64,000 nt of DNA from Fasciolopsis buskii (taxonomy: Eukaryota; Platyhelminthes; Trematoda; Plagiorchiida; Fasciolidae), in contig LUCM01001897.1 in NCBI GenBank assembly GCA_008360955.1, positions 259,812-323,811 on the forward strand, read 5' to 3'. Below, one piece after another: positions 21,650 to 33,611 of the stretch. Numbering within the stretch: position 1 is the first letter of the stretch; the number at the start of each line of letters is the position of its first letter. The notes below the pieces were generated by a model that was not told the origin of the DNA, did no database searches, and saw only the letters and a program-made list of their open reading frames with translations. The position numbers were made by a program, and so were the translations under genes.

Positions 21650-21969
21650 TCAACAAACTTCGAGGTGAGCCGGTTCAGTTAGTACCGAGACAGTTGGCGT
21701 TCCTCAAGGTACAGTTCAAGGGTAACTACCGGCGTTATGATCTAAGGCGAGAACTCACGCCTAATTCGGGGAAGACCTCTGAAGCTGCTCACATTCCATT
21801 GGACCTAGCAGCCAGAAGTTTTGATCTAGACAACCACAAACGTAGAACTCTGGAAAACCCTACCTGTCGCATTGTATACCAGTTCATTCACAATTTCGGT
21901 AATAATTACGTGTGCGGGACAAACGGGGATCCATCTCAACAGAAGTCGAATATATCCCTAAATGGTTAG
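21643..21969 (+). CDS. Unrecognised 108-codon frame in the foldback spacer
   Basis: Occupies most of the unique centre of the foldback element. It begins at GTG at the inner edge of the left arm. The sequence is mixed and protein-like (for example DLAARSFDLDNHKRRTLEN) but no transposase motif, DDE/D triad or zinc finger is visible. It may be a captured fragment, a relic, or chance. Confidence 0.2.
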   Translation: MLLNKLRGEPVQLVPRQLAFLKVQFKGNYRRYDLRRELTPNSGKTSEAAHIPLDLAARSFDLDNHKRRTLENPTCRIVYQFIHNFGNNYVCGTNGDPSQQKSNISLNG

Positions 21970-22093
21970 TCTAGTCGATGACACAAGGTATCGCTGGTAG
22001 TTATCTTGGTCTTAACCCTGGGTTATTTATAGTCAAGCCTTTGTTGACAGGAGAACAGAGTTGATCCAATTTTTTCTTTCTAGCCGTTACTGT

Positions 22094-22365
22094 GCGACAC
22101 AAACCTCAAGCTACTCGCACGGACCGAACCAATGACAGTTCGGTTACGTCAATATGTGCTCCACCTCGAAAACTAGTGGTCCAAACAATTCAACTGCCTT
22201 AGTTCGAAATTTGGTTTGACAATTTGTACACAACTTTCACTCTACGTCTGTTCATTATGGTTACCAAGCTTAATTCCTATACGTGCAGGATTGTTTTACG
22301 CAAGCGATTGATAAGACTAAGTCGAAATGTTAACAACTCGCCAAATTTGACTTTTTTCTGCTATG
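22094..22365 (-). repeat. Right arm of the foldback element
   Basis: Mirror of the left arm, ending in CTGCTATG and followed by 14 bp of AT. The flank beyond (TCGTGCCAAATTC) is not part of the arm pair. Confidence 0.9.
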
Positions 22366-22379
22366 ATATATATATATAT

Positions 22380-23284
22380 CTCGTGCCAAATTCAAATTTC
22401 ACTCACCGATTTGAAAAATGTCTGCAGCCACACGGAACTTGCTGTTTCATCAATATATTGTCAAATACATGAACTCCGCATTTGAAGACAGCACACGGGG
22501 GCAATTGGCACTTTTATTATCCGGTTGTTCTGTGAATTTGCCTCCACTTGCAGAATTGGAGTAACGAATTTCTTTGCTTTTGGTAGCCACGTCACAACAC
22601 GATGATTTTCATGCGACCGGTTGTTGTGGCTATTTTCCACATCAACCGTAGATCACATACAGTCAATAAGTTGATTACTTTGTTGAAACCGTGTTCGCCT
22701 CACGAGCACGATTTCACATGGAATTCTGTTCTCCAAATTTCGCTTCATTTTCGTCCATCAGAGCGGTCAAGGTCAAACACGTGCCCACTTCCCTAACCAA
22801 GAGTGGTAAAACAGCTGAGCGTTTGTCATGTGACCAACCAAACACGACCCTGTGGAACTGCTTTCCGCAGTCTAGTGTGCAAAACCAGACTAAATGACCA
22901 GTTCGGGTGCCATTTTAGTGCTGCGTTCGAAAACTACTACACTGAAATCTACCACCATTGATAAATTGTGGACTAATTCAACGCGTAGCACATTTTACTT
23001 GAAAATTAACGAACGTCTCCACCTTTTTGAGAACTGGTTGACGCATGAATCAAACTTGAACCAAGAGTAAATCTTGACCGGACCGTGGGACACGTCACAC
23101 CTCGACAGTTAACAGACCTTTTCTACAACTAAAATGAACTTAGTCGCGGATAAAATTAAGGACAACCAAGATGGAAACCAAAAGCCGTACATGAGAGTAC
23201 AAAGCTACGCTGCATTCCTAAAATTTGCACTTGTCACAATTACTGACTAATCCAGACATCGTTCGAATAAAAACAGACAATGGT
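22380..23284. other. Unassigned sequence
   Basis: No frame or repeat recognised. Several frames of 60-80 codons are consistent with chance. Confidence 0.4.
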
Positions 23285-23612
23285 TGGAATGAATTTACGT
23301 GCAAGTCACGTGTTGCAGTCCGATACAGTTTCACGCTGGCGTACGTCTATAGGCAATCAATTGGAACGGTAACGAAAAGCGGTGGTGAAATCCAAACATT
23401 CCACAAAGGTGATTGGACGGAACGTATCCCATCCATTGGAATAGTTCCAACTTTGAATATAAATCCTTGAGCTGTAAATAGAACTCGGACTTGTTCCTGT
23501 TCAGCTATGGTCTTCTTGTTGACTTCATTCATGTAGATAGGGTGGAAGCCAAACCGGTGCCTACTGTCAATTCATATGCCCTCGGTACCGTATACTAATT
23601 GTATGTTCAAAT
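23285..23612 (+). repeat. Repeat family D, copy 1 (promoter-like, possible solo LTR)
   Basis: Blocks in order: ACGTGCAAGTCACGTG, CAGTCCGATACAGTTTCACG, GGCAATCAATTGGAACGG (CCAAT-like), CCACAAAGGTGATTGGACGG, a TATAAAT at 23458-23464, TTGTTCCTGTTCAGCTATGG, and GTGGAAGCCAAACCGGTGCC at 23543. The same blocks in the same order occur at 44258, and a shorter set at 24875. A CCAAT-like box about 80-100 bp before a TATA-like box is a pol II promoter layout, as in LTR U3/R regions. No flanking coding element was found. Confidence 0.6.
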
Positions 23613-24874
23613 ATTACAGTGGTTGACAGTCATTTGGTCGAATGTTAAATCCGTCGTTGCTGGTTAGTTCAAATAGTGATCACATGATGGGACAGCGACT
23701 GTCCAACACGGAAACGTGCCTGCCAAACAGCTGGTGGCCTGGATATCGGTACGCACTAAATCGGTTGCCTACACACCGGACATGCCAATCTGTCTGCGGA
23801 CACGTGACTATTTGTATTCGGGCCTGGAAATCAGCATCGTGTCTCGTGCCGCACGAGGGGCCCACCAAAACGTGGTGACTGAAAGTGCTTTGTAATCAAA
23901 TGCACCCTAGTAGAGTCCGCCTTCATTCCCCCCCCTTCCTGTTACACCCGTGGTACGCATTCCATTGAACGGAACACGACTAGCACAGCTTGAACCCAGT
24001 CAAAGTGTTCGTGTTTGTGTGTGTGTATGCAAAGACTGGAATAATTTGATCGAAAAAAGTTCGACATAGACACATTTTCTCATTATCTGTCATATTTCTT
24101 TGGATCACGTGGTATAGATCGTCTGGATCAAGTTAGACATAGATGACCGTCTGATTACTGTAAGGGAATTGTGATACGCTAACATCAATAAGAACAAAGA
24201 GCGCATTGGAATTTTTCTCCGTATTCATAAACGATGTGTTTCAAACTCGTGTTCACCTCTGAAATATTCGAGCAAATTTTCGATTATCATTCTGTTCGCT
24301 TTGCACCTGATACAGGCAGATAATGTGTGGTGCAGCTGAATTAAATCGAACATTCATTGAATGGTTATGGCGTTCCACACAACCACGAAGTTACCTAGCC
24401 AGTGATATCAGTTCTCAGTCTATCAGTTTAAGAACCATCGCGACACTCACAATTTGGCAGTTTTGGAAGGATTTTCGGTTATTGTCAGTGGTGCATATTT
24501 GTCATTCTCTTGGGCTTAAAACCAATCGAAGTGAGTAAATGCGAATATGACACTAGATTCTTTGTCTTCCTCAGGCAGCTCTCAACACTGGAAGTTTTTC
24601 ATCAATGGCTTTCTCAGTTTTTCCGGACAGTGGACCACACGATGGACGATTTTACTGTGGCAAGCTCAAATAAAGCAAGGATTTCAGTTCAACAGTATTA
24701 AATATACAAACCTAAGCAGACCGGAAAGCAATGGCCGTAGTCCTTGTAACTGAGGCTAGGTCGGAGTTGTGAAATTTTCAGCAGAAACAAATTCGCGGGT
24801 TTGATCTCATGTCATAGTCAAGTTGCTTATCTCGGGGAGTATTTATGAGCTAACGAAGAGTTCTGTCATCCCTT
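23613..24874. other. Unassigned sequence between two family D copies
   Basis: Lies between same-strand family D copies. Frames at 24323-24753 overlap in all three + phases without recognisable motifs. If the D copies were an LTR pair this would be the internal region, but no gag, protease or polymerase similarity is seen. Confidence 0.3.
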
Positions 24875-25115
24875 TGGCGAACGTAAAAAGTAAACGTGAT
24901 AAGTCAGGTGATGCACTCTGCTACAGCTTTGCGCTGGCCCGCTTAGACAAGCAACCAATGAGAACCATGGTGCCAACTGTCGTGAAGGCTATTAGGCGGA
25001 ATGTATTCCATCCATCGGGGTATTTCCAATTTTGTATATAAAGGCATAACTACTGCCCATCTGCAGTAGGCTTCTCGCTGTTCCCGTTTGAGCAGCTTTG
25101 GTCGGAGCAACTTCA
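24875..25115 (+). repeat. Repeat family D, copy 2
   Basis: CTACAGCTTTGCGCTGGCCC, GCAACCAATGAGAACC (CCAAT at 24955-24959), CATCCATCGGGGTATTTCC, TATATAAA at 25035-25042, and a CTGTTCCCGTTTGAGCAGC block. It aligns with copies 1 and 3 but is the most divergent in its second half. The TATA box is the best preserved of the three. Confidence 0.55.
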
Positions 25116-25900
25116 GTGCATATTAGTAATTCTTATCCATTCACGACTGTAACTGAACGAATTCTGCATATTGACTTCAAGTCTAAATACTACAGCAAAC
25201 CGTGCAGGAAAACTAATGGTAAGATTTTAGTTATGAGTGGACTCTGATTTTACCTGACTAACTAATGTGCTATCAACCAAGGTACAGCATTACACTCCCC
25301 TGGTCTGTTTCCCAACGTTCCTGATTCAACAGGGGGGTGGATAGTCAGGGAGTGTCATGGAAGATGAAAACTGATGTTCCCGTGTTCCACTTTCCGCACT
25401 TTGCCATTTAGCCCCACCACGTTTGCCCCAGGGCTTCATGAAATATCGCAGATTTTTTTTGCCTTCTAGCAATATGTAGTCGCTGCTTGTAACTGGTTTT
25501 CTTAGTGCTCATAGCTTGGGTTGAAATAAACACAAATCCCTTCGGTGATAACAGGCTTACCGAGGAAATTCACGCTAAGATGCCACGTCACAGCATTGGG
25601 TCGCACGGCTGTCACGTGATTTGAGCTTCTGTGTTACGGGTTTTTCGAAAACGTGTTCATTCAGTTTGCGGCCTGGGGTGTCAGAACACTTCGTTATGGG
25701 TCAAATAATTAGGTTGATAGCCATAGGCTACCAAAGGCGCTTGGGATGTGACAATAGTCCATTTTTTATTAAAAAGGAATAAGCGTTTGCACACTAAAAT
25801 ATTACTTTCGGTAACGCAATAACTACTGTTATTGTTATTATTGGTTGTTTAATGCTGATTTGATCACTTCGAACCGATCATAAAGAACGCAATTCAGTTC

Positions 25901-25931
<31 letters not shown>

Positions 25932-26352
25932 CAGGAAGCAAATTTATTAAAGCATGCCTGAATATGCTGTTTCGTGCACTTTTAACGCCTAATCATGTAG
26001 CCAGGGATTCAATACCCAAGTCACAGTAGGTGAAGCGGAGAGACGGCGGTATCAGGCATGGCAGCGAACAAAGCATTTAATGCAGGACGATAAATTACTC
26101 CATTCATTTAGCAGCTATTGGAACTTTCGAGTGGTTGGAAAACAGGAAAAAAACAAGTGGATGAACAAAAGACAGGAAGCAAAAACCGTTTAAATATTAC
26201 CGTAGGCTTAAAAACCCTGGTGCATTTGCATGAAACTATATCACCAGGACCGTGAGTTGTAAGTATTTTTGATTTCCTTGTCTTATATCCTACTGGAAGA
26301 AGGGTGCCTCAGTATGGGACAAAATTTTACCTACTAATGGAACTGAATAACT
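25116..26352. other. Unassigned sequence with an (AT)n tract at 25901-25927
   Basis: No gene or shared repeat recognised apart from the AT microsatellite. The stretch is the 3' flank of the candidate small frame on the minus strand. Confidence 0.4.
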
Positions 26353-26700
26353 TCAAACAATAGAATCACTGTCGCTGGGATCCTTATTTGATTTTTGCAG
26401 TAAATGTTGAATCCTGGGTGAAATATTCTTCCTCTTTATCGGGTTGTCCTCAACCATCTTCACTTTACTGATTCCTTCAGTCACAGCTGTTGGCGGAGAA
26501 TATCCGCCCTTCGTTTCGCGCACGACCAGACCATTTTGGCCAAAAAAGTGGCCTTGACCAAAGGCAACCGTCGACAAAGCAAGCAGACAAATGATTTTAC
26601 ACGTGGTTTCAAGGTTGGCTGTGAATCCGCCAACCACGAGATAAAGCAGCACTGGAAATCGCCGCAATCTTCCAATGGAATAAAAGTAGTCCAAGGTCAT
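26353..26700 (-). CDS. Candidate small secreted or membrane protein, unrecognised
   Basis: A 115-codon frame with an ATG preceded by an in-frame stop four bases upstream of the previous codon, so the start is the natural first Met. It has a hydrophobic segment at residues 15-25 (FPVLLYLVVGG) and a second, more signal-like one at 34-50 (CKIICLLALSTVAFGQG) followed by a plausible signal-peptidase site after GQG. The C-terminal half is charged and low in Cys (KMVEDNPIKRKNISPRIQ, then SNKDPSDSDSIV). No family is recognised. It could be a real secreted protein exon or a chance frame; there is no splice or polyadenylation evidence. Confidence 0.3.
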   Translation of the reverse strand: MTLDYFYSIGRLRRFPVLLYLVVGGFTANLETTCKIICLLALSTVAFGQGHFFGQNGLVVRETKGGYSPPTAVTEGISKVKMVEDNPIKRKNISPRIQHLLQKSNKDPSDSDSIV

Positions 26701-29700
26701 TAATTAACCCAATCACACAGAGATTATGGAAACACGACATCAGAGTATGACTTCGTACTGTCAGAGTAAATCCTTATCCTATCCGTTGTGTTAACACCAG
26801 TAATCATTGGCACTCAGCTTTCTCCCCAGCCGATTTGAGAAATAGACAGTTGCATAAATTGTTTTGGTGTACTTTAAATGTCTATATGATAGGAATTTTC
26901 TTTTTCATGAGGCCATTACCCACTATTTGAAAAATTTAATCTTATCTGAAAACTGTGATTCACAACGGAACATTTTTGTTTATTCGTCCCAGTGAGTTTC
27001 GGCTTAATTTAATTTTCCATCACTGTTCATTCCGTCCGTCCACTGAAACAGAATGACAAACCGACAGCTGAGAGACCAGAACAGTCCGCTAAAATTTTGA
27101 ATGTTCCAAATAATTTAATCTCATTAATTACTTGGTGAATTATGAATGAGTTTCTGAATGAGTCGAAAAGTTGTTGCGCTGCTTGATGCGTTAGATCTGG
27201 TGCGGTGGAACTTACCGCTATCTTGTGACGGTTAGACGTGACGTTCTCGGGTTCTCGTCATACCCACCACTTCTACACTCAACAATTCTTCTATGATCTC
27301 TTCCTCTTCTGGGAAATGTTTCAGACTTATCAAATCGAAATAAACATTTTTAGCTGCTAAAGTGAATCACATATGGAATTTGTTTGTTTCACATGAGGCG
27401 ATATTAATAAGGAGAAACTCACCATAAGTTCGGAGACGGAACAAGAATATTCTGCTAACAAGTTAGAGAATACCTCAAGCCTATATGCGCACATGTAATG
27501 AAATCAAACTAATATTTTCCTCCTCATTTCACTTGATGACACAGAGATGAAACAACCTTGGTGTAAGTGCAAGGATTGGAGTGTTGAATTTAAATATCAT
27601 TTCCTCTCCCTCTCCGGAAAAAATAAAAAATAAAAATAGAACCCAGCTATCAGCATAAAATAGCAACTTGGCTTGTATCATTTAAGTATGAACACGAAAC
27701 ACCTTTGATACAATCAAATTTCATGAGAATAACCTATTTAGAATGTACGCCAAAATACGTGATTAATGAGGCATACGCAAGCAGAGCGAAACTGTAAGTT
27801 CTGAGCACGGGGCAAAATAAAGCCCCCTTAAGAATCGAGCCATGTCACGTGGAAGAGTAAATCATGACATTGGAGAAACAAACAAGCTCAGACATAGAGG
27901 GAGTGAATGAGTGATTGGTAATGTGGAACCTGGTTACCTTTCTACTACGTATAGTTCACCATGCGCTAGGATTAATGTCACGTATACCAAAAGCTCTGCA
28001 TTTTTAACACATTCACTGCAAATGATTCAGTTCTCTTAATCTTCTGTGCATACACATCTAGTATGAAAGTCTGCATCACGGAGGGGAGTATGACAGGCGG
28101 TAAATGTAATGGCTAGTTTGACTGATGTACAAAACGTCTTCATCCGCAAAATCATAACGAGTGACAAAACGAAACCTAGTCATTTTAGGGCTATGTATGA
28201 TCTTCCATGATAGGGAGTAGTGACTGGATCAAATTGCCAATCCCCCAGAACTATGAAAAAGGCAAAAGCAGAGTTCAGAGATATATTTTTTTTGAAACTG
28301 AATCTCAGGTCTGGTTTATAATTTCCGGTCCTCCTTGAGCAGCAAAGGCTACGATTAGAATGACTTGAAATTAGCGCATGACCATTTCTTACTGACGATC
28401 TACTAAAGCTGTCACATTTTTCAAGGTGATTTGGTGCTTAACTGTGCCCTCACAACTGTGTGAACAAAGTGCATTTGTCGTTCGTGTCTGAGTATATGTG
28501 AGTAATAGCCAATAATTGGTGTGACCGTTTCTTAAATCACATGGAAAGCAAGGCTCAATGAGCTACACTCAAATAATCAGAGAAATAAACGAATCAGAAA
28601 CAGCGTAACTAAAAATTAAAAGGACCAGAATGCATCCAAACATGTCGACCGAAAGACGATCAGCCTGTCGCAATGCGCCACGTCTGGTTTAAATACCCAT
28701 GCCATACTATGCAGAATTCGAGTGTTTTCGTAGATGCCGCTGATATTTTCATAGTCTTCATTTGGGTTGCACCTTCCTAATATTACCAACACGCTGTACC
28801 AGCTCAAAGTGTGTAAATCAAGCGGGGCGAAATGTAAGCCGACCCATTCTTAGAGTTTCGCCCTAAGCTATTCTGCAGCTTTCAAATACACTTGATTATT
28901 CCTCGGTATGCTCTGTCCTCCCAGTGCTGAGAAGCATTAACATTGGGGGCCCTTTAATCTGCGTGCCGTTTTTCGATTTAACGGTTCTAAAATCGCTACC
29001 TTTGAAAAGTTAAACAGAGTAAGTTAATCCTCTGGCAACAGCGCTCGATGTAGGCAGGGTTGCAAGTTTCGAAAGTAATATTCTTTCGCAGTTATTACAC
29101 AGATGACTGTATTTAATAGAATTCCTTCATTTCAGTTAGTGATCTGACAACTCCATTGTTTAATTCAAAGTTGTGGAAGATTTCATAATTTGTATATCCT
29201 ATTACAATTTGTATCTTATTTCATTTCGTCATAAGTGCTGTCACAAATATCTAATGCATCACGTCACTTCCTTTCCATCAAGTTTACTTGTACCCTGAAC
29301 AGTTGCTCATGTCTGTTAACAGAAATCGGCTGCCTTAAAGCAAAGAAATTAGCCAGTAGGATAAGTTCAATTCCACCGTCTTGGTACTGGTTTTGGACAT
29401 CGCGAAATTAGTGACGTAAAAACGTGACCGACTGTCGACGATACACGTAATAAAAATTAATACAACAACGGAGGAACCTCTAAGGTAATTAGCCAGAGTA
29501 TTTTCGAGTTCAGCTGTCGGCACTTTCATTGCCATAACTGCAAAAGGAAGCAGATGATTTCCACTAGAAGATGGAGAAAACTCCGGAAGACGTGAAAGTA
29601 TTATAACTGAACTTCACGTTACGCACGAACACCACTGAATCATCCACCAACATTCTATGCGATTTCAGGATCTAAGTTAGAAAAACCAGCATTAAAACGG

Positions 29701-31427
29701 GAAAATATAAAGTAGAAATGAGAAACTGTACATTTACTTTGAGAGCAAAAAGCTCTGGTAAATCTCACTTACTTTGGTGAACCCCGTTACCCCGCTACAT
29801 TCTCAAATTCCCTGTGAAGAAGGCCACGACAAACTTCAGTCGTACATCAAGTCCGATAATGGAAGGGAACAGTCGATCGTATCTCTTTTCACAAAGAATG
29901 AGTGAAGAAAGGTGACCAGTCGTGAGCTGCTGAGTGACACGATCAACTGGTCAATGAGATGCACCAAGCGTAAGCGAGGTTTGCCGTAACCGATTGTTTC
30001 TCGCCAGCACTTTACAGTTTCTTAGTTCGGTGTTATTTTTTCCCGAATTCATTCTTGAAGCAGTATAGTCAGCCCGTAGAAATCAGTCATCGTAACACAT
30101 GAGGTTCAGCTTGCAAAGTAGTACTCAAAAATCCTTGTGTCCAGTTGAGGGGAAACTAAAACAAACCATGTCGAAAGGAAAATCCTATTAATTTACTTAG
30201 ACATTCCTCCCAAATTAATAGTCCTTAACCTGCATTTATTCACTAGCCAGAATCTCAGTTAACATCTATGTCATTACTCCACAACCCGGGTTAGCTGCCA
30301 GCCAGCTCGCTTTGATCCTTTTTGCGAATCAGCCTGAGAATATTGTCTACGGTACTTGTAAACGAAGGAATTCGCTTGTAGACTGGTGCCGTAGACAGCG
30401 CGCGGAAATCAACTGTCTTCATTCATTTTTCCGTTGAATTTATCCCAATGTATTATGTGCATCAGTTTAACTATTTGCTAACCGTAGTCATTGCCATTTA
30501 ACTACGTCATTATCCGTTTCTTTTTCTAATCCAATTTTCTTTCGAACTTCATGCCCATGGGGAAGTTATCTTTCCAATGATGTGATCATTTGAATCGTCT
30601 TATTATTAACGTAATGATGATAATAATACTGTTTTGCAAATTTGAACCATAGCCACATGAGGTTTGGTGGATTGCCCAGTCTTATTATGCAACTGACCTA
30701 AGTGACATTAATTTGCTCGGTCGATCCGTTAGCGTCCTCGAACTCGATCCTGATCGTTAGCTATGAATTCAATTGCTCTGCAATTGTGTTGTTGCACTGA
30801 CCGACCAACTGTGGGCTTCAGTACCGACTCAGGTACCAGTTATGGCTGATTTCTGAAGAACCGTATTTGATCACAGTTGAACTCTATTCATGCGCACAAT
30901 TTAACTACGGGCTCAGTGTCGGCTGCAGTGACATTCTAGTCAGTAACAGGCCGACTATTTTGGTCTCGGTTAATACTTCGGCTCACGTTACGGTTATGGA
31001 ATGGACTCATCTCATCGTGCACCATTTGTTCTCTCTCGTCTTACCATCCACGATTATCCATTTCGCAATTTCATGTATTTCTTGCTGCAAGCTGTCGGCG
31101 ACCAACGAACATGAGCACCATAAGCGACAGTAGATATGATCCTCATAGTGTGCTGCGCTGCAAGTCGAAATACCCAGGAGAAAAAAAACTGTAATTAGAT
31201 AATGCCATGAGTTTGCATAAACTGAAGCTGATGATAAAAAGGAACAGAGAAATGACCTCAGAGAATTCCTATTACCAATTCACTTGAAGAAGAGACAAAT
31301 TAGAAAATAACTTGGACGAAGTCCGTTGATGACCGGGGGATCCACCACGTGATCAGGATGTAGTGCTAAGGTCAGTGCATTCCGGTATGCGCACTCAGTA
31401 AAATCACTTGTTCAACTTATTCCGACG

Positions 31428-31470
<43 letters not shown>

Positions 31471-33297
31471 AAATGCCTACACAGTTTTATCTTTTATTTA
31501 GCATCTGTGTCTAAATTAACTTTTCAAGGTCTCGAACTCCCACATGCAATCTCCAACGTAGATTCCTGGTATTATTTTTACTTGGATGATCGGAGTGCAG
31601 GTTAAGTATTGAAAAAACATGAAAACTAGACATAATAAACTTCCAACATTTATCTCCATAGCAGCTGATGTAACAATGAAATCAGGTGACCGTCATAGCG
31701 AGCATCAGATAACCTACTGAGAGATCATATCCAACCAACGTATTCCAACTGAGCAAGGTTAGAGCTAAATATAATTGTGGAAGTGGTCTCCGAACTCTTG
31801 AATGTGTGTGAATAAAAAAGACTGAAACATTTGGATAAACAAGTGTTAAATCCTCGTTAGTCGACTGGTGGAGTATTTCACTTTCCTGTGATGTGTTAAC
31901 CTTGAAGTATATCTTAGAAGAGAGAAACGGACTTGTAAATAGCGCCAAAAAATGACCTCTCCTTGCAGTGAAGTCCTTGATTCCGGTGTTAGTTGCAGTT
32001 TTATTCATATGTATAGTATTAGAATAATGAAAAAGTCGGTGATTTATTCACCATCAACTCGGACTACGGTCGACTGCCAACAACAGCCTCGATACAAAAT
32101 GGCTTACTGTCTACCAGTTGATTGACCAATGTTCCCGCTATTTTTACTGTTATTTTTGGGAAATTTTGCGCACTGTAAGGAACTGGTAAGAAACCTATCA
32201 GTATAATTCGTTCCAAATAGTCCCACACGTTTTTGCGCTGATCGTATTGGAGAACATAGATGGTCCTGAAATACTGTCGCTCTCGCTCTTGTAACCCGCC
32301 TGTTGGAGGGGTGGATTTTCCTTTTGCAGTAAAATATTTTCGGTTTAGCTGTAATTTGCCGATTCGCATCTTCTAGGTTGATTCCGACCGCTGATCATCT
32401 GACCGAAGGTCGTAAGCTGACCGCCACCAAAAACGCCCCGTACCGATCCCAATCTAGTAATCCTATCATAACTGTCGGTCGATATAGCAGATCGACTGAG
32501 CGCTTCTGTTTTTAGCCTAATCAGTCACGCCAGGCTCGATTAGAATACAAACCCTCACTACAAACCTTTGAGAAAAAGCACCTGATCAAGAAGGGTAGAA
32601 CCAAAGAAAAATCTCAGGATTCAATGTAAATTTCTGCGCTTAATTTCAAATTTGGTATTTTTCTGTTCGTAGCCATCTGTATATACCGCTAACAGCAGCT
32701 TGCCAAAATTGTAGACTACGGATTGCGAAAGTTATGACGGATCATTTGTAACATGATCTAGATAAATCCAGCGATGGGGAACATGTTTGACACCACAGGT
32801 ACTTTGTTTTGGGTAACTACTGGGCAAACTGTCTTCAGTGTATTGAATACTACTGTTAGTTTTGTATCATCACCCGCAAATCCAGTACTGTGTTACGTGA
32901 TCACTTTTAATAGCTTTGTGAACTTGAATTCGCTTGGCTCACGCACATTATTTTACGTGAACCCTTATCCGTCATTGTGATCGGGACGAAACACGTTCAG
33001 TTCCGTGCGCAAAGCACGTAGTGTATGAGTCGGGATCTGTTTGAAGCACATTCGTTCGTGCTCTCGAGCGAGGCGGGTAGAAAAGACCAACTGATTGTTT
33101 GGTCACTAGTGTTAGTTCATAGCATGTAGTGTGTAAAACGTAAATCGGCCGCTGACGAAAAATCCCCGTGGTGGTGGAATCGAAGAATAAGAATATCCAT
33201 CTAATTTTCACTAGCCAAAACAGCGCTTTGATGATGTGAGGCGACTTTGAAATTAAAACGCTGCCGAAATGGCCTGCTCGTCCCAGTTTAATGAATG
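26701..33297. other. Long unassigned AT-moderate stretch
   Basis: About 6.6 kb with no recognisable coding or SINE/LINE sequence by eye. It contains an (TA)n tract at 31432-31466 and a small hairpin at 30339-30396. Frames at 31682-32008 and 32064-32369 on - are about 100 codons with no motif. It may hold introns or intergenic DNA. Confidence 0.4.
31432..31466. repeat. (TA)n microsatellite
   Basis: A pure TA tract of 35 bp that creates an artificial Tyr-Ile frame on the + strand. Confidence 0.96.
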
Positions 33298-33492
33298 AGG
33301 ACAGTGGTGGTCGAGTGGATTCAGCGTCCGTCACCAAAATAGTCACACGTTGGAATCCCAGATCTGAAGATCGCTTTGATGACAGATGACAACCAGTTGA
33401 CACCCGGCTCGGTCCCACTCTTGACATGATGAGACCTTATGTGGTTCTACGGCTACTGTAGCTGGTCCCCTTTCCCCACAGGAGATCTTGGC
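33298..33492 (+). repeat. tRNA-derived SINE, family B (near complete)
   Basis: Head with A-box-like TGGTCGAGTGG (33307-33317) and B-box-like CGTTGGAATCCC (33348-33359, mutated from TTCGAATCC). The body has CCACTCTTGACATGATGAGACC at 33415-33436 and CTACGGCTACTGTAGCTGG. Reverse-complemented 57640-57835 shows the same head and the same ATGAGACCTTATG block. The long minus frame 32972-33427 is antisense to this SINE and is not a gene. Confidence 0.65.
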
Positions 33493-33611
33493 AGACATGG
33501 GACATGCCCTGTCCACTGCATTTGAGTGAAACCCGCAATGCAAAGGCAGAAATAGAATAGATGGAACAGTGATTCCGATACTTTTTACCGGTTAACTAAT
33601 AAGATAACTAT

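Larger units (their letters stand above)
21362..22379. mobile_element. Foldback (long terminal inverted repeat) element, about 1 kb
   Basis: Two inverted arms, 21378-21649 and 22094-22365, pair at a constant coordinate sum (43743) with no gaps and only 4 mismatches in 272 bp. They enclose about 444 bp of unrelated sequence. The outer ends read CACAGCAGAAAAAAG (left) and CATAGCAGAAAAAAG (right, reversed), and both run straight into (TA)n. The likely target is therefore a TA microsatellite, with TA or AT as target duplication, which cannot be proven in such context. Each arm contains an 8-bp inner hairpin (ACCGAACC...GGTTCGGT). It could be a non-autonomous DNA transposon, a foldback element or a local inverted duplication; no transposase is recognised. 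Confidence 0.8.

Noticed and set aside
32972..33427. 151-codon minus frame
   Set aside because: Lies antisense over the family B SINE at 33298 and has no motif; it is a shadow of the repeat.
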